From the NCBI RefSeq assembly GCF_958979055.1, contig NC_084887.1, positions 31,907,544 to 31,971,543 of the forward strand: a stretch of 64,000 nucleotides of DNA, read 5' to 3'. The stretch comes from Alnus glutinosa (taxonomy: Eukaryota; Streptophyta; Magnoliopsida; Fagales; Betulaceae). Shown piece by piece: positions 33,808 to 47,300 of the stretch; position 1 is the first letter of the stretch; every line of letters starts with the position of its first letter. The notes beneath the pieces are model-generated. The model saw only the letters and a program-made list of their open reading frames with translations, had not been told where the DNA came from and searched no databases. The position numbers and the translations under genes are program-made.

Positions 33808-36800
33808 TTAAGAGCAGTGGATGTGTTTCACGCACCTAGGAGTTGCAGTTGATGTTTCTGGCTCATCCCTCAGACTGAGTGAGGATAGCGGTTTTGTGAG
33901 GTGCCACACACTATCAGGTTCTAAACAACTACTTGAGTCTACCGGCCATGTCATTGGAACAACTAAGTTCCTGTAGCAAACTCAAACAAATGAACAGTAG
34001 TATCGTATATACATATTCAGGCCCTTTTCAGTTAATAAGCAAATTTAGATTCCGCCTACTGTTGAACACAACTTGATGACAACTTAACTAGAACAACATA
34101 TATGCATATTAACTGGAAAAAATTTAAAAAAAAAAAAAAAAATCAGATAATTAAGCTCATACCCCTCATCACATCTGTGTTTGCAGCGATGCATCTTATT
34201 CACTGTATAGCTCCCAAATAAGATGTCAAGATGCTTTGCTAGTCTTGGTATATCAGAAAACGGCACAACATCCCAAACCCTCATAACCTGAATGTGATAT
34301 GAATCCTCCTTGAGAATATCTACAGTCCAGACCAGATTCAGCTGCCCATCGACCTTGTACGTCTCTAAAAGTTGAGAACAAGTCCCATCATGGACAATGA
34401 TTTTTCTCTCCTCATTGGGCTCACGCCAACCACTTGAAAGCTTTGCCAAAAGAGAAATCACTTCCTTACGAATCTCTACATTGTTAGTCCTCGCTATAGA
34501 TTTCTGAAAATCAATGTTGAAGAAAACCTGCATTTTAATTAAAGTAATTGTAATGTCATCATGGATAAAAATTCAGATCAGTTCAAACCCATTACAGTTC
34601 TACTATCTAAATTACTTTATACTAAATCTTTATATAAAATCAGAGACAAATAGGCAGGCTTATACAATGCTAATAAGCATAGAGCAACCAAAACATTGCA
34701 TGTACCTTCCATTTAGCCTCTTTGAACAGTAGAGAGTCATTATTGAGTAAAATATCAAGTTGTTCAAGCTCCACCAAGGCATCACTAATTGCCTGAGTCA
34801 ATCTCTTGTCCTCATTGGCCTCATAGAAACACCCACGTTCCTTGGCATTAAGAACTAGTTTTTTCCAAACAGAGTCACTCTTTTGCAGAGTCACCCCATC
34901 CCCCAAAATCCAAAGGCAATACCTGAAGAATGAAATAGTGACCAAATTTTAATTTGCAAAACCGATAGAAATTGAAACTTTTTTAGGTGCATGCAGCACA
35001 ATCTGGTATATACAAGTAATACCTTGCTCGAGTCAGTGCCACATTTGCTCTTTGTCGGTTGGAAAGGAAACCTACTGATCCATTCCCATTACATCTTACA
35101 GTAGAGATAATTATTACATCATCCTCACCTCCTTGGAACCCATCAACAGAGCGAACACTCACACTGAAGCCACTACCAGACTTGCTGTATTTTCTGACCC
35201 TCTCTTCAATTACAGAAACTTGAGCCTTATACGGTGATATCACTCCTATACTGACTTTCTTCTTTGTGTCAAGGAATTCTGTCACAAAAAATAGGAAATG
35301 GTCAAAGGAATTCATATAATTTGTCTATTACTTTTCTGAAAGCATTTTATTTTTTCTTCAGGATAATAACTTAAGACTAATAAGCAATAAAACATACGTT
35401 TAAAAAGATTGTCAACTATCTCAGAGACCACAGCAGCCTCAACCATATTCTTAGGACTGTGCCCGAGACCAAATTCCTCATTTCCATGAACTACGCTTAT
35501 AAAGGAGTAGGAGCTGTACATGTTTCCCTGAAGGAAACGCTTCTCATAGTCTATTTCTTTAACATTTGGAGCATCTGAAATCTGTTTGTCATAGAACTCT
35601 CTGTTTGGAAATAAGCTGATGGATGGATGCATCCTGTACTGGACATCAAGAAGGTGCTTCTTGTGCCCCAACATGACTAATCTTTCGAACAAACTTCTTC
35701 CAAATTCAGCCTTCTCGGATATCTAAAAAATGTACATTCCAAGCATGTTAAACAAAGTGGAAGATGTTCATAATTTGCAAAGATAAAAGAACCAAGGATA
35801 AAACTCTAACCTCGCTTTTAACCATAGCAGGGAGCTGCCTTTCATCGCCTATGAGAGCAACATGGCGGAGACCAGGTAGTTGTAAAGGAACAGTTGATTC
35901 ACATTCTTTAAGTTGAGCAGCTTCATCTATAACTAGGAATTCCAATGGCATAATTCCTTCTGCATGTAATTTAGAAGAGCTTGATGCAGTACAAAACACT
36001 AGACATGCATTTGCCAAGCAAAAGTTTTTTATTGAATAATTATCCATTAAATTTGGAACATAGGATGTCAAAGATGATGCCAGATGTCTTAGTATATGAA
36101 GGCACTCTTCTCTCAAACTCGACTTTGTAAACCAACCCACACCAACACCTTGCAACACAGTTTCAAGAGATTTGAGCAGACCCAAAGCTCTAATCATTTT
36201 CTTCACTACCTCTAACTGTATTAGAGAAGTTGGTAAGTGTGTATACAAATTAACCATACAAAACTTCAGTTGCTCATGAATTGAACAGAATGTCTTCTTT
36301 AAAAACTCCTCAAACGTCAAAGGATCATCATCATCGTCCTTTTTGAGCTCATCATCCCCTTTATTGTTTTCCTCCTTTCTTTTTTCCAAGTATATTTCGT
36401 ACTGCAATTTCGGGTCATCAAGCAAAGAAATCATTGATTCTAAGCCATTTCTCCAGCCAGATAGAGGAGCAAAGCACTTCCCAAGCACATGAGTACGATA
36501 GTCAAGAAATACATCAAGAAGACCATCACGATGATCAATCTTCATCCGCTCACCATTCCCAAATAAAACTATATCTCCAAGCCCGTATGTGTCATACTCT
36601 AGCGACTCCCTGACCAACCTTAGCAACCGTGTTGTTACTTCCAAAACCGCAATGTTAGTTGGAGCACATGTTAATGTTCTGCACTTCACTTTAAGGAGGG
36701 CATGTAATAAGACACCAACGGCCTTTGTTTTCCCAGTCCCTGGAGGGCCCCATATCAGTTTGACAGGATTCTGATGATTGCAGTCTCTCATACCAATGCA

Positions 36801-38934
36801 GCTTAAAACTGCAGCTTCTTGAGAGCCATTTAGATTGTAAGAGCTTATTATGTTCTGTAGATCAGAAGGGGCAGGACTGTCTTTTCCTTTAGAAAAGCAA
36901 GTCAAACAATTTTCATCATCCTGTTAGGATTAAATATATAATGCATCAGTAATGTCAATCTTCAAAGAGAAGGTTAATAATACTGGAGAATGTGTGATGC
37001 GTGTGACATTGAAGAGCAAAAAGAGTTAAAATTCTTACAGCTGAATTGGCTTGCAGTACTGTTTTAATAATGTTTGTGTTCCCCCGTTCCGGATTTGGGT
37101 TCAGCGCTTTCCATATACGAACATTTGTAGTCATATTCATAAGATAAACTGCAAAAAATGTTTCTTTCTTGTCTGCAAAAGGTGTGTCTTTCTTGAACTT
37201 GTACATGTCTTGTTCAATCAAAATGTGCTTCGATGCCAGTATCGGGATCTTTTCAGAAGTTTCATTTTTTGCCCCATGAACATAAGCTATAAGATAGAAT
37301 CTTCTCGGCCTGTTCAAATCATCAATGCATTTTGGTCTAACATTTGTCAAGGCAATAAGATCACCAACCTCAGGTTCATATTTTTCTACATCTTTTCTTG
37401 CATCTGCAGTCGGCTTCAATGTAATTTCATAGAACAAGTCTTTGGGTGGTTTAAATTCTTTAGATTTCTCAACAGAATATATCATACAAGTAGGTGCTCG
37501 AGACAGTCCTTTCACATTTGAAAGCAAATCAAAATGTGCTTCCGCAATTAAGGGAGGAACGAATGACTTCATGTAATGTGTCATTGAAAAGAATGTCTCT
37601 GGAATCTTGTTCACCTGTCAGTGAATGATGCCCCAGTTATGAGTGAAAATGTCATGACTCATGGGAGAAAATTTACACGTGCTTGTCACGATTAATAAGA
37701 GCACTAGCAGCAACTTCTCTTAAATTTTTCTTAAATTTAGGGAACCGAGCTACTTTTTGATTTCATATTCACATAAACTTCACAATACCTTCCCCTATCA
37801 TTTCCCTATACCATTTTAAACATTCTTTCAAATAAATGATAGAAAAAGAAAGAGGAAATAAAGGAAAGATAAAACTTTTTTTTTTTAATAAAATAATTGA
37901 TAGGCCTAGGGAAGCAAATGTATTACCCCATATTTAAGGCAACACTTTTAGTTTCATTTGGTTTTCCTTATTTGGTAATGAAATTTAGGAAGTCTGTTGC
38001 TGATGCAAAGCAACTTGTACATCATTGAATGAAAAATTAAACGTAAGAACTCTGTGACATGTATGAAAAATAAATAAATTGATTAACAAATAATTAAAGC
38101 ACTAAATTTCCTATAAATCTTATGTCAGATCTAAACAATGACAATGGAGAAATTACAACAAACAAACTCTGTATGTAAGAGGTGTAGAGTAAAACATAAA
38201 GCACTTCAACCGAACAAGTATAGATTCTAAAAACATTAGCTAGCAGCAGACACCAAATGATATTCCCTAAATTTAGGGAATCACACAACTTTTTACTTAT
38301 CTATTCAATTACACCACACAATAGATTTCCATAATATTTTTCTATATCATTAAAATATTATTTTTACTTTTTCTTTTGGTTTTTTATTCATTCATTTATT
38401 TTAATTTCTTATCTCTCACTCTCACTCTCTCTCTCCCTCAAACACAACAGCAGTTCATTTGAATTGAATCGATCAAACATTTATTAAAAAACCAATTAAA
38501 GGATCACATGAGACTATAGTGATAATTACGTACATAACCACTCTTAATTAATTTCTTTAATCCCACCATTAGATGGACTATGGAGGGCTCACCATCTCGT
38601 GATGATGTTCCCACGCGCGGATGGATTTTTACATTGCTTTCCAACAGGTACTTCGTTCAACAATGTACAAGAAAATATGTGTTATCTAATAATTGAAAAA
38701 AAAAAAAAAAAAAAAAAAGCAGTCAAGAAGACGTGATCCATCTGTTATATATATAATAAAGCAGTCAAGTATTCTAACAATGTAAAATAGCTGTTCAGAT
38801 GAAAGAAAGAAACAAAAAACCTGGTTTTTGTGAAGATCTTTATTGAGAACATCCCGGAGAGACCAAGAGAACACCATGTCTATTAAGCTTCTACCATCCA
38901 GTTCTTCCTTCTTGCCATTGCTCTTCTGATCCAT
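33808..38934 (-). CDS. Upf1/SEN1-like superfamily 1B helicase, copy B (intact)
   Basis: Eight exons with the same structure as copy A: 38821-38934, 37039-37614, 35811-36920, 35398-35722, 35023-35278, 34706-34922, 34163-34527, 33808-33970. The product is 1041 aa from ATG 38934 to TAA 33808. Exons 4-7 have exactly the same lengths as in A and C (325, 256, 217, 365 bp). All helicase motifs are present: [59 protein letters not shown]. The lysine/glutamate repeat between motifs Ia and II is almost gone (one or two units), and a block around the [16 protein letters not shown] region of A is deleted, so exon 3 is 273 bp shorter. The usual TGA stop is TGC here, which adds eight residues (CVKHIHCS). 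Role unknown; the best candidate, with A, for a working family member. Confidence 0.88.
37615..38820 (-). other. Intron 1 of helicase B
   Basis: A 1.2-kb intron between CTGACAG and GTTTTTTG. It carries a MITE-like inverted repeat at 37696-38010 and a TAAATTTAGGGAA motif again near 38270. Confidence 0.7.
37696..38010. mobile_element. MITE-like inverted repeat in helicase B intron 1
   Basis: AAGAGCACTAGCAGCAACTTCT at the left pairs with AAGTCTGTTGCTGATGC at the right. The AT-rich interior contains CTTAAATTTAGGGAA. The ends resemble the AGAGCATT-type MITE at 63475. No target duplication was defined. Confidence 0.5.
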
Positions 38935-39690
38935 TCTTCTGGACGGTGATTTAGAGAGAGAGAGAAGTTCACTGTTCACAATCAAAATAGAGATGTATCC
39001 TTAAATAATAAAGACCATCAAAAGCATAAAAAAGGACGTACAAACAGAAGCTCAGAGTGAGAAGAAGTTGACTACAAGTCAAGTTATGTGCAGCGTTCAA
39101 CACCCTGTTCCCTCAGTACGGCTAACATTACCTAGATTTGTAGTAGATATATAATTTACGTACGTAGTTTCCAAATAATCTAAACTTGCCTACTATATAG
39201 GATTACAATTACAAACATTGCAATAATTAAACGGAAGGAAGTGTAAAAGAAAGGAAAAGGTACGTAGTCGGGCATGTAACGGAAAGACACAAACAGAGAA
39301 TAAACTTAGGTAGGAAGTAAGTAAGGAGAAAAGGAAGAAGATCGAAGAAGAAGAGATTCTCAAACCTTGGAGGTTGCTTTGGACTGTTTGAGGTTTTGGG
39401 ACTCTTTGCCACTTTTTATGCATATAACATATGTTATATACTACGTACTTTGAAACTCACACTTCATGGGAAACGAAAAGGACAGATGCATCTACATGGT
39501 CTTAGGGAGACCAAAAGACTTTCGCCTATTGGTTGTTCTACAACCGACATAGTTTCCATTATATTGGTTCATAAGATACCATATATACATATAAATATAT
39601 GGTGCCCAATAATAAACGTGGCCAAAACAAGATTAATGACTGTTGAAACAAATTTTCAACAGTCAATGACCAAATCTTTACGACATCAAA
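38935..39690 (-). promoter_or_regulatory. 5' flank of helicase B with a noncoding first exon
   Basis: On the minus strand a 5'-UTR exon likely ends AACCTCCAAG with donor GTTTGAGAATC at about 39365. Upstream of it the TATATAAC-type stretch near 39430-39440 is a possible TATA region. The flank is homologous to the relic at 28430-29030. A short palindrome GACTGTTGAAA / TTTCAACAGTC is at about 39642-39667. Confidence 0.45.
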
Positions 39691-40320
39691 TAGGCATAGA
39701 ACAACCAAAACATTGCATGTACCTTCCATTTAGCCTCTTAGAAAAGTAGAGAGTCATTATAGAGTAAAATATCAAGCTCTCCAAGCTCCACCAAGACAGT
39801 AGTAATTGCCTGAGCTTTAATGTCCAAGAAAAAATTTAATGGGTTAATTAGGATTAAATAAAAATAAGTCTATTTAGTGTGGTAAAATAAAACAAAGTGT
39901 TTTATTTTTATCTTATGGACTTGTAAATGGTAGCCATGAAAAAAAAATATAATTAATATTTTTAAAGTCCAAATAAAAGAACAGAAAAGAATATAGGTGA
40001 ATAAAATGAAATAAGAAATACAAATATAGAAAATAGAAATGCTAGAAAAGATAAATGAAATAATAAGAAACTAAATAAAAGATTGATTAAAAGGAAAAGA
40101 GAATATGATAAAATAGAACAAAACTAAGCCAAATGATAGTTGTCGGCCAATGTGGGAAAGAAGGGAAGAGTTAGGTGTAGAATAATCATGCTGAAAGACA
40201 AAAGAGAAAAGAAAAGTCAAAGAATAGAAAAGAATAGAAAAGAAATTAGAAAAAAAAAAAAAAAAAAAGAGAATTTAATAGAAAATTAAATTAAAACTAA
40301 AATAAGAAAATAAAATAAAG

Positions 40321-40322
<2 letters not shown>

Positions 40323-40396
<74 letters not shown>
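40323..40396. repeat. (AT)n microsatellite, about 74 bp
   Basis: A pure alternating AT run inside the LTR layer. Its length is assembly-sensitive. Confidence 0.95.
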
Positions 40397-40399
<3 letters not shown>

Positions 40400-40582
40400 C
40401 ACATGGGGCGCAGACCTGCGCCCCACGTCCAAAATATCAAGTGAAGGGCATTACCCCTTGAGAAATGCTATTTTGTACACCAGCATCCCACTGCCATCCC
40501 ACTCAATCTACGTGGATTTTAATTTTAATTTTTAATTTTTTTGTTTCTTTCTTTAGAATCCCAAACGTGCCTCTCCCTCTAC

Positions 40583-41645
40583 TAGGAGTGAGCAAATACC
40601 CGCAGAACCTGCACCGCCCTGCAAAGCCTAAAACCCGCACCCATGGTGCGGGTTTAGGGGCATTTTTTGGCCCCCCCCGTGCGGTGCGGGGCCGGGGGGG
40701 GGGCCCTTGAAATTTTGCGGGTCCCCGTCCCGCCCCGCAGATTTTGAAAAAAAAAGGAAAAAGGGGGGGGGGGGGGCAGAAAAGGCTAAAGGCCTAAAGC
40801 ACTGGGCCACTGGCCCTTTCACCTCTCTAACCTAACCCTAACTTCACTTTCTCTAAGTTTCTAACTCCCTAACTCTAAGCGCCGCAGCAGCCAGCAGTCA
40901 CTCCCTCACCAGCCCGCACGCATGGTCGCCTGTCGTCGTCGCCTCACGCCCTCACCAGCCCGCTTGTCGTCGCCGCCTCACGCCCTCACCAGCCCACCTG
41001 TCGTCGCCGCCTCAGTCCGTACATGCTCCCTCCCTCCCTCTCAGAGTTTGTTATTTTTAGAGTTACTGCCAATTTTTGCTTTTTCTATTTTTCTTGATCT
41101 TTATATAAATTTATAGTATGTTTGTGCTTTTGGTCGTGATTTGGATCCTAATGTTTTGAAAAGAAGATGCGTTTGAGTACCTTCCAATTCATGGCCGTGA
41201 GATTCTTCCTTATGATTCTGTTGATAATAAGACCGATGTGGATAGTTTAATCTCTCACCCAAGGGCCAATGCTATGAATGAGAGTGAACAGTAGCACTGC
41301 AACTGCAGTATTGACAAACAGAGCAGAATTTGGTAATGTAGCAAGAGGAATAGGACGAGTTCTCTCTAATTACTCCACCCTAAAAATGCATCTTGTTCTA
41401 TTATTCTCGTTGCAATTTTTGGTTCTATTTTTTTTTTGTCCAATTTTTTTAGGCATAACCCGCGGGGATCCTCGCATACCCGCAGGGATCCCCGCCCTGC
41501 AACCCCGCCCCATCCCCACCCTCCCCGTGCGGGTGCATGGGGAAATTTGCGGGGTGCGAGTTCTCTTTGGGGAACCCGCACCTCTACGGGGCGGGAGCAA
41601 AAAACCCCCATCCCCGCCCCCGCCCCCGCCCCATGCTCAGCCCTA
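40583..41645. mobile_element. hAT nonautonomous element with 8-bp target duplication
   Basis: Inverted ends TAGGAGTGAGCA and TGCTCAGCCCTA are flanked by the perfect 8-bp repeat CCCTCTAC (40575-40582 and 41646-41653). Subterminal regions are dense in GCGGGG / CCCCGC motifs on both sides, typical of some plant hAT elements. The 1063-bp interior has no recognisable transposase. G and C runs of 8 to 14 bases at 40670-40780 may be assembly-sensitive. Confidence 0.88.
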
Positions 41646-41653
41646 CCCTCTAC

Positions 41654-42010
41654 CCCCTCTCTCTCTTCTCAGTTCTCTCTCTCTTTGTTTTCTTCATCGG
41701 CAAATCTCTCTCTCCGGCGGCCGGCAGTCCTTCTCTCGACGGAATCTCTGCCAGATTTCGCCGGAAAATCTCTCTCTCTCTCTCTCTCCGGAATCCATCT
41801 CTAGCCAAAAAATATCTCTGGATGGAATCTCTCTGCCGGATCTCGCCGAAACTTGACGGACACGCTCTCTCTCATAGGATCTCGACGGAAACGCTCTCTC
41901 TCGACGGATATTGCCGAAGCTCACCGAAAATCTCTCTCTGGACGAAATCTCTCTATGCCAGATCTCGCCAAAAACAGTTTCTCTCGCCGGATCTATCTCG
42001 CCGGAAGTAC
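41654..42010. repeat. Degenerate CTCTCTCTC / CGCCGGA repeat tract
   Basis: Irregular units of the kind AATCTCTCTCTCGCCGGATCTCGCC recur about a dozen times. The composition resembles a captured 5' UTR. Open frames across it are a by-product of the repeat. Confidence 0.6.
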
Positions 42011-43765
42011 TTTAAAGTGTTTTGTTCTTTAATTTCTGTATTAAAAAAAAAATGCAAAGCATAAAATCTCTCAGATTTCGTTTCTCTGTCAGTTAGATCG
42101 ATGCTTGCGTTTGTTTGCATATTTTTATTTCAATGATTCGGGAGAAGTGAACAAAAAAATATTTGTGGGTTGATTTTTTACGTATTTTTTGGGTGTTGAT
42201 CGTAGCCGATAAGGGGAAAGAAACTGATTTCTAAGTTGTTTTATTTGAAAATTTTCGGGGAAGTTCAAATGGGTGTAGAAAGTATGGAACTTCTTATTGC
42301 AGCATTTCAATACTTTGACAAGGTTGAATACGGTTATATGGGTGTAATTTTTTACCTCTGCCAAGTATGTGTATAATTTGTTGTGTGTATTTTTGTTGTT
42401 GTTGCAGCTACAAATAGTGAAATGATGGTGATAGAAGAGAATAGCAAGCATGGGAATGGAAGTTGCTCAAGGTGGAGTACAATTGGCGATTGAAAAAGAA
42501 AAACAACCGACGGATGAAAAAAAACTATCAGATTACATTAGCGAGTTCGTTGGGTTTTTTTTTACTGTTTCTAGCAATTTTATACTATTAGGATATGGAG
42601 GACTTTGATATCTTTATGTTGTAATGATGTATTGGTATGGAAATACATTTTCGCTGTTGTTGGAATCATTGCTATTATTGCAACTTTTGTTACAGCAAGT
42701 GGGAATAATTGTTTGGAGTCATGCCACACATAATTGATGTGTTAATTTGTAATATGTTAATCATCATTACCAAGCCAGCTGAAGTGTAAGAGCAAAACAC
42801 ATCCATACATTGCAAATGAAAGAAATATTGGTGCTCTTCTATAATGCAAATTTCACAATAATGGTGCCCTTCTATACAAGGAACTGGTTGCACGATGCTT
42901 TGCTGAATTGGTGCCCTTCTATCAAATGGCTCTATCTATTATTCCAACATCATACCCCAGTAGGCACCAAACTCTACTATCATACAATCATTTATATCAG
43001 TTGATGCAGCCAAAGGGAAATACAGAATACATAGCACATTAGAAACAAAAAAAAAAAAAAAAACAAAAAAACAAAAAAAAAATTCCTTGATATTATCCTG
43101 TACAACCATGAGTAGCATTACATTTTTCATTTCTACAATAACCTAAACAATCACAAAATTACATAACCATGATAGAAGTACAAATATAATAAATTTAAAA
43201 CTATTTAAAGGTCATGATCATGGAATTGATGACATTGATAAAAAAATGAATATTTGTTAGCTCAACACCAGCTTGTGTGAGCAAGGTACTTTGATGGTTG
43301 AGAATGTTATAGACTTGAAATAAGATGGGTTGCACATGCACTGCAATTGCTGGGTCTGTTCGAATTATTGTTTTGGTCACGACAGTCATCAAGAAAGTTT
43401 TTGGGATGGGTTGTTATTGATATCACAAGCTAAATGCCACAGAAGGTTGAGCAGTACTCCTTTCCTTGGCTTAGAGGGAGAGGAACTACAGACAATATCC
43501 ATCCTATATCAACCTGAAAAGAAAGCTTTCGTTGCATTAGTATAATTTTATCTAATTTTAGCATTAAACAAAATTACAAAAACATTTAGATTTAAGAGAA
43601 AATGCAGTGTCACAAAATTACAAGAGCATTTTCTCTCTACCCTTGAACTGAATTTCAAAACTAAGCTTAACTGTATCATCAAGTGAACGCATCATCTCTT
43701 CCTATGAAAAAAAATAAATAAAACCAAAAAAAATTGAAAAAATAGATTTTCTGAACTGGCCCAGG

Positions 43766-43808
<43 letters not shown>

Positions 43809-43943
43809 AACTAGTCCTGCGCCTTCAAAAGTCCAAGGTCCTGCGCTTGAAGCGCTGGACTTTTCCTGCGCCTTGAAGCGCAAGAGTTTTCCTGCGCTGA
43901 GCTTCAAGCTCAAAACCAGAGCAACGAAAAAAAAAAAAACCAG

Positions 43944-43975
<32 letters not shown>

Positions 43976-43983
43976 AAAGCAAA

Positions 43984-44370
43984 ACAAAACTTCAGAAAAA
44001 TCTAACCTTTGTTCCGTCGAATCTAGTTCCATCTCAGTCGCCGGTGGAGATGGCGCCGGTGAAGAACGTCGGACAGCCGGCTGGAGAGATAGAGATAGAG
44101 AGAAAGATGAAGATGCAGAACTTTAAAAAAAAACCAGAAAAAAAAAACTAAAGTAAACTTTAGAAAAATCTAACCTTCGTTCCGTCGGATCTAGTTCCGT
44201 CTCAGTCGCCGGTGGAGACGACGCCGGTGAAGAACGTCGGACGGCCGGCTGGAGAGAGAAAGAGAAAGAGAAAGATGAAGATGCGTTGGGAGGGGAAATC
44301 GTCGGACGGCTGGCTGGAAAGAGAGAAAGAGAAAGATGAAGATGCGTTGGGAGGGGAAATTAAATTTCCC
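43984..44370. repeat. Tandem duplication near the MULE right end
   Basis: A unit of about 170 bp (AGAAAAATCTAACCTT ... CAGTCGCCGGTGGAGA ... AAGAACGTCGGAC ... AAAGATGAAGATGC) occurs at about 43990 and 44158. A shorter third copy of GTCGGACGGC-TGGCTGGAAAGAGA... starts at about 44300. Subterminal tandem repeats are common in MULEs. Confidence 0.75.
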
Positions 44371-47300
44371 CTCCAAACTCGTTTTTCATTAAAATGACAG
44401 AAAAAAAAAATAAAAAATAAAAATGAAAAGCCACGTAGGACAGGTGGGATGGGGGTGGGATAGCAGTGTACAATGTAGCATATCTCTTAGCCCTTCACTC
44501 AAATGGCCCCCTGGCCAATTTAATGATGAGGCCGAGTGGCCTCATCAAGAAAAGGCACTGCATTAGTTTCATTTTTAGGAGCCATGGAGAGGCTACTCTT
44601 CATTTTTCCTCTTTCGAATTTTTATAGAAAAATTACAATCTACGAAGATCTAATGGTCCAATCTTAGATCTGATTTTGGTAACGTAAACTTTAAAGCCCG
44701 ATCTACATTTTGACCGAACGATTTCAAGTAAATCGCTAAATTCGCATTTTTGGAGATTTTTATAAATCTTGTAGAAATGAGTTTAACTTGGTGTTTTCTC
44801 TAAGTTTTGTGTGGTTTGGAGTTGCTAGGAGCTTCCCGAGCATTTGGTCTTTGCTTGACGAATTTTTGGTAAGTTTTCATAGACATTAGTTTTTGGGTAT
44901 TTTGTTCAATTGCTATTTATTGTGATTAACCCTAAGTAATGCTTATGGGTTAGCAATATTAGGTTTAATAAAGTGAATAGAAATTTTAGATAAATGTTTA
45001 GGAATTTTAGAGTTTTATGGGTAAATTAGCAATGTGACTTTTTGAGTAATTCAAAATGCCACCTAGTGTGATTATTAGTTAGAATGCTAATTAACACAAT
45101 GTATTGTATTTTTAGCGGCACTTTACGGTTGAGCTTAGAGTCGTTTGGATATTGGGAGTACAAACAATCTGATGTGAGTATTCTACTCACTGAGAAATTA
45201 TATTTTTATGTATTATGGATTTGTAAAATGTATATTGTTTTATGAATTTGAACCGACCATATGATGAATTATATGTTTAAACTATATCAATGATGTTTAA
45301 GAAATGGTGTAAGAGTGAAATGTGTTGAATTGATTTGAAGTGTTCGAATATATTCTGCAGTTGAGATTTAAATTATGTCAATTGTTTGAGAGCATGTCAT
45401 GTTGAAACAGTTTATGTTTTATGAAGAAACTATGATTTTAATGATTTCAAAGTGTTTGATAAAATATTGGATTAATTAGTTTTAAGGGAACATGACTTAG
45501 TAACAGCATGATTTTATAGCATGATACAGTAGTGAAATATATACTGGTCAGACACAGAGCATAGAGCATGTAGTATAGAGCATACATCAACAGCAGTACA
45601 ACAGTAAAGCAGCAGTATACACAGTTAAACAGCAGTTATCAACATCGTGGGGGACCGAAGTCCCAGTAGACTCAGTTTCATGCATATCATGTATAACATT
45701 ATTTTATGAGTGATGTTTTTATGTTATTAGTAGCTTTTACTAGATGTGTTGATATTTGTAAGTGTCTTAAATGAAAAGCGCTTATGTATATTCCTATCGG
45801 ATGGTTGCATGTGTTAAGATGTCATTCATTGAACTTGAATGTTCATGGATACATGACTGCCCAGGTGCGAGTAATGGCATGTCTAAGAGTAAGGAGGTTA
45901 ACTGTTATTGTTCTTCAGGAAAGACGTGTTAGCATGATTGAGTTTAACTCTAGTGCTCTCATGATCTACTGACGTTCAAGGCACGAAACTGAAATACGAT
46001 TAGAGATGGTGTTGCAAGTGTTTTGTTGAAGGATGTTATCCTAGTATGGAAGAGTAAGATGCCATGTTTCTTGCTTAAGACCTATGTGTATGCGTGATAT
46101 ATGTGATGGAGTGATCGTGTACACATATGTCTGAGCCACCGTTGAAAAGTATTATTATAGAGGGGTCTATATGTAGAAACTTCCAAATAGGGATGGCTGA
46201 AACTTCTACATATTTTCACAGTTATATAGTATGTTTTAAATGTTTTATGGATAGTCGGTGTTTGCTGCATTAGCTATTGGTAAATTGTGGCTAATATAGT
46301 GCCCGAGTGACTAAAAATAAAAGAAAGGTTGGTTCTATATGAAAACTCAGTTAGTTTTATATCACTGCGGTCTTAGTATGAGGTATATTGAGGCGATGAA
46401 CTCATTCTTTCACCTACGCGGATGTGGATACCACCACAACCATGTAGATGAGGTTTCTTGGTTGCAGGTACCGCGGATGGAGATGATGACCAGTTTGCTT
46501 AGCGTATGGGATGCTATGATTGGAGCATATCACAACAGTAATATGCCGAACTCATGGGTAGTTCGCATTTTTGGGTATTTTTTTATGACTCGTGTCCTAT
46601 GGGGCATGTATTTGCAGAGCCTGTATTTTTGGGTATGTAATCATAGTAACATGTTTTATAAGCTTTAACCAGTTAGACATGTAATTGGCTCTTGTTGTAA
46701 TTAATTGTTATGTATTAGATGTATTTCCACTTATGATATGTGTTCCGCTGTACATTGATTATTATATTCCGCTGTTAGATGTAACTCTGATGATCTGGTG
46801 CATGTTATGGGGCATGTGCCATATGTTGGCTGAATGATACGTAGTCGTGCCACTGCGATGACTCGTTTTACGTTTTGTATAAAAAAAAATAAAAAAAAAA
46901 TAAAAAAAAAAAAAGCCGGGTCATCACATGAGCCAAGCTCTTGTCCTCATTGGCCTCATAGAAACACCCACGTTTCTTGGCATCAAGGACTAGTTTCTTC
47001 CAAAAAGAGCCACTCTTTAGTAAAGTCACCCCATCCCCCAAAATCCAAAGGCAATACTTGAAGAATGAAATAGTGACCAAATTTTAATTTGCAAAACCGA
47101 AAGAAACAAAAACGTTTATCAGCTAAAGCATAATCTGGTATATACAAGTAATACCTTGCTCGAGTCAGTGCGACATTTGCTCTTTGTCGGTTGGAAAGGA
47201 AACCTACTGATCCATTCCCATTACATCTTACAGTAGAGATAATTATTACATCATCCTCACCTCCTTGGAACCCACCAACAGAGCGAACACTCACACTGAA

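Larger units (their letters stand above)
40460..44486. mobile_element. MULE-like nonautonomous element, 4.0 kb, nested in the LTR
   Basis: TIRs of about 90 bp start GAGAAATGCTA and share TTGTACAC, CCATCCCAC and CTACGTGG with the complement of the right end (44395-44486). A 9-bp direct repeat with one mismatch flanks it: TTACCCCTT (40451-40459) and TTAGCCCTT (44487-44495). No transposase was recognised. The interior has a C/T- and CGCCGGA-rich stretch (41650-42010), intron-like DNA with an acceptor-like TTGTTGTTGTTGCAG near 42406, and tandem duplications near the right end. It may carry captured host fragments. A hAT element is inserted near its left end. Confidence 0.8.
39816..46928 (+). mobile_element. 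LTR-type insertion (probable solo LTR, Ty3 type) inside helicase D exon 6
   Basis: A 5-bp target duplication TGAGC (39811-39815 and 46929-46933) bounds the insertion. The ends TTTAATGTCC and GGGTCATCACA are imperfect inverted repeats of the TGTNATGNCC...CA kind seen in plant Ty3-type LTRs. Removing the nested MULE leaves about 3.1 kb. No gag or pol was recognised and no internal duplicate of the ends was noticed, so a solo LTR formed by recombination is the simplest reading. The segment GGGGGACCGAAGTCCC near 45650 and the A-rich stretch just before the 3' end fit an LTR. Class assignment is inference. Confidence 0.7.

Noticed and set aside
41278..42064. Overlapping open frames of about 110-190 codons on both strands
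   Set aside because: They are by-products of GC-rich hAT subterminal repeats and the CTCTCTC/CGCCGGA tract; no frame is supported by a domain.
43873..44397. Lys/Glu-rich open frames
   Set aside because: Generated by A runs and the tandem MULE subterminal repeats; both strands are open.
46339..46668. 109-codon open frame near the right end of the solo LTR
   Set aside because: Lies within the LTR layer and shows no recognisable domain.
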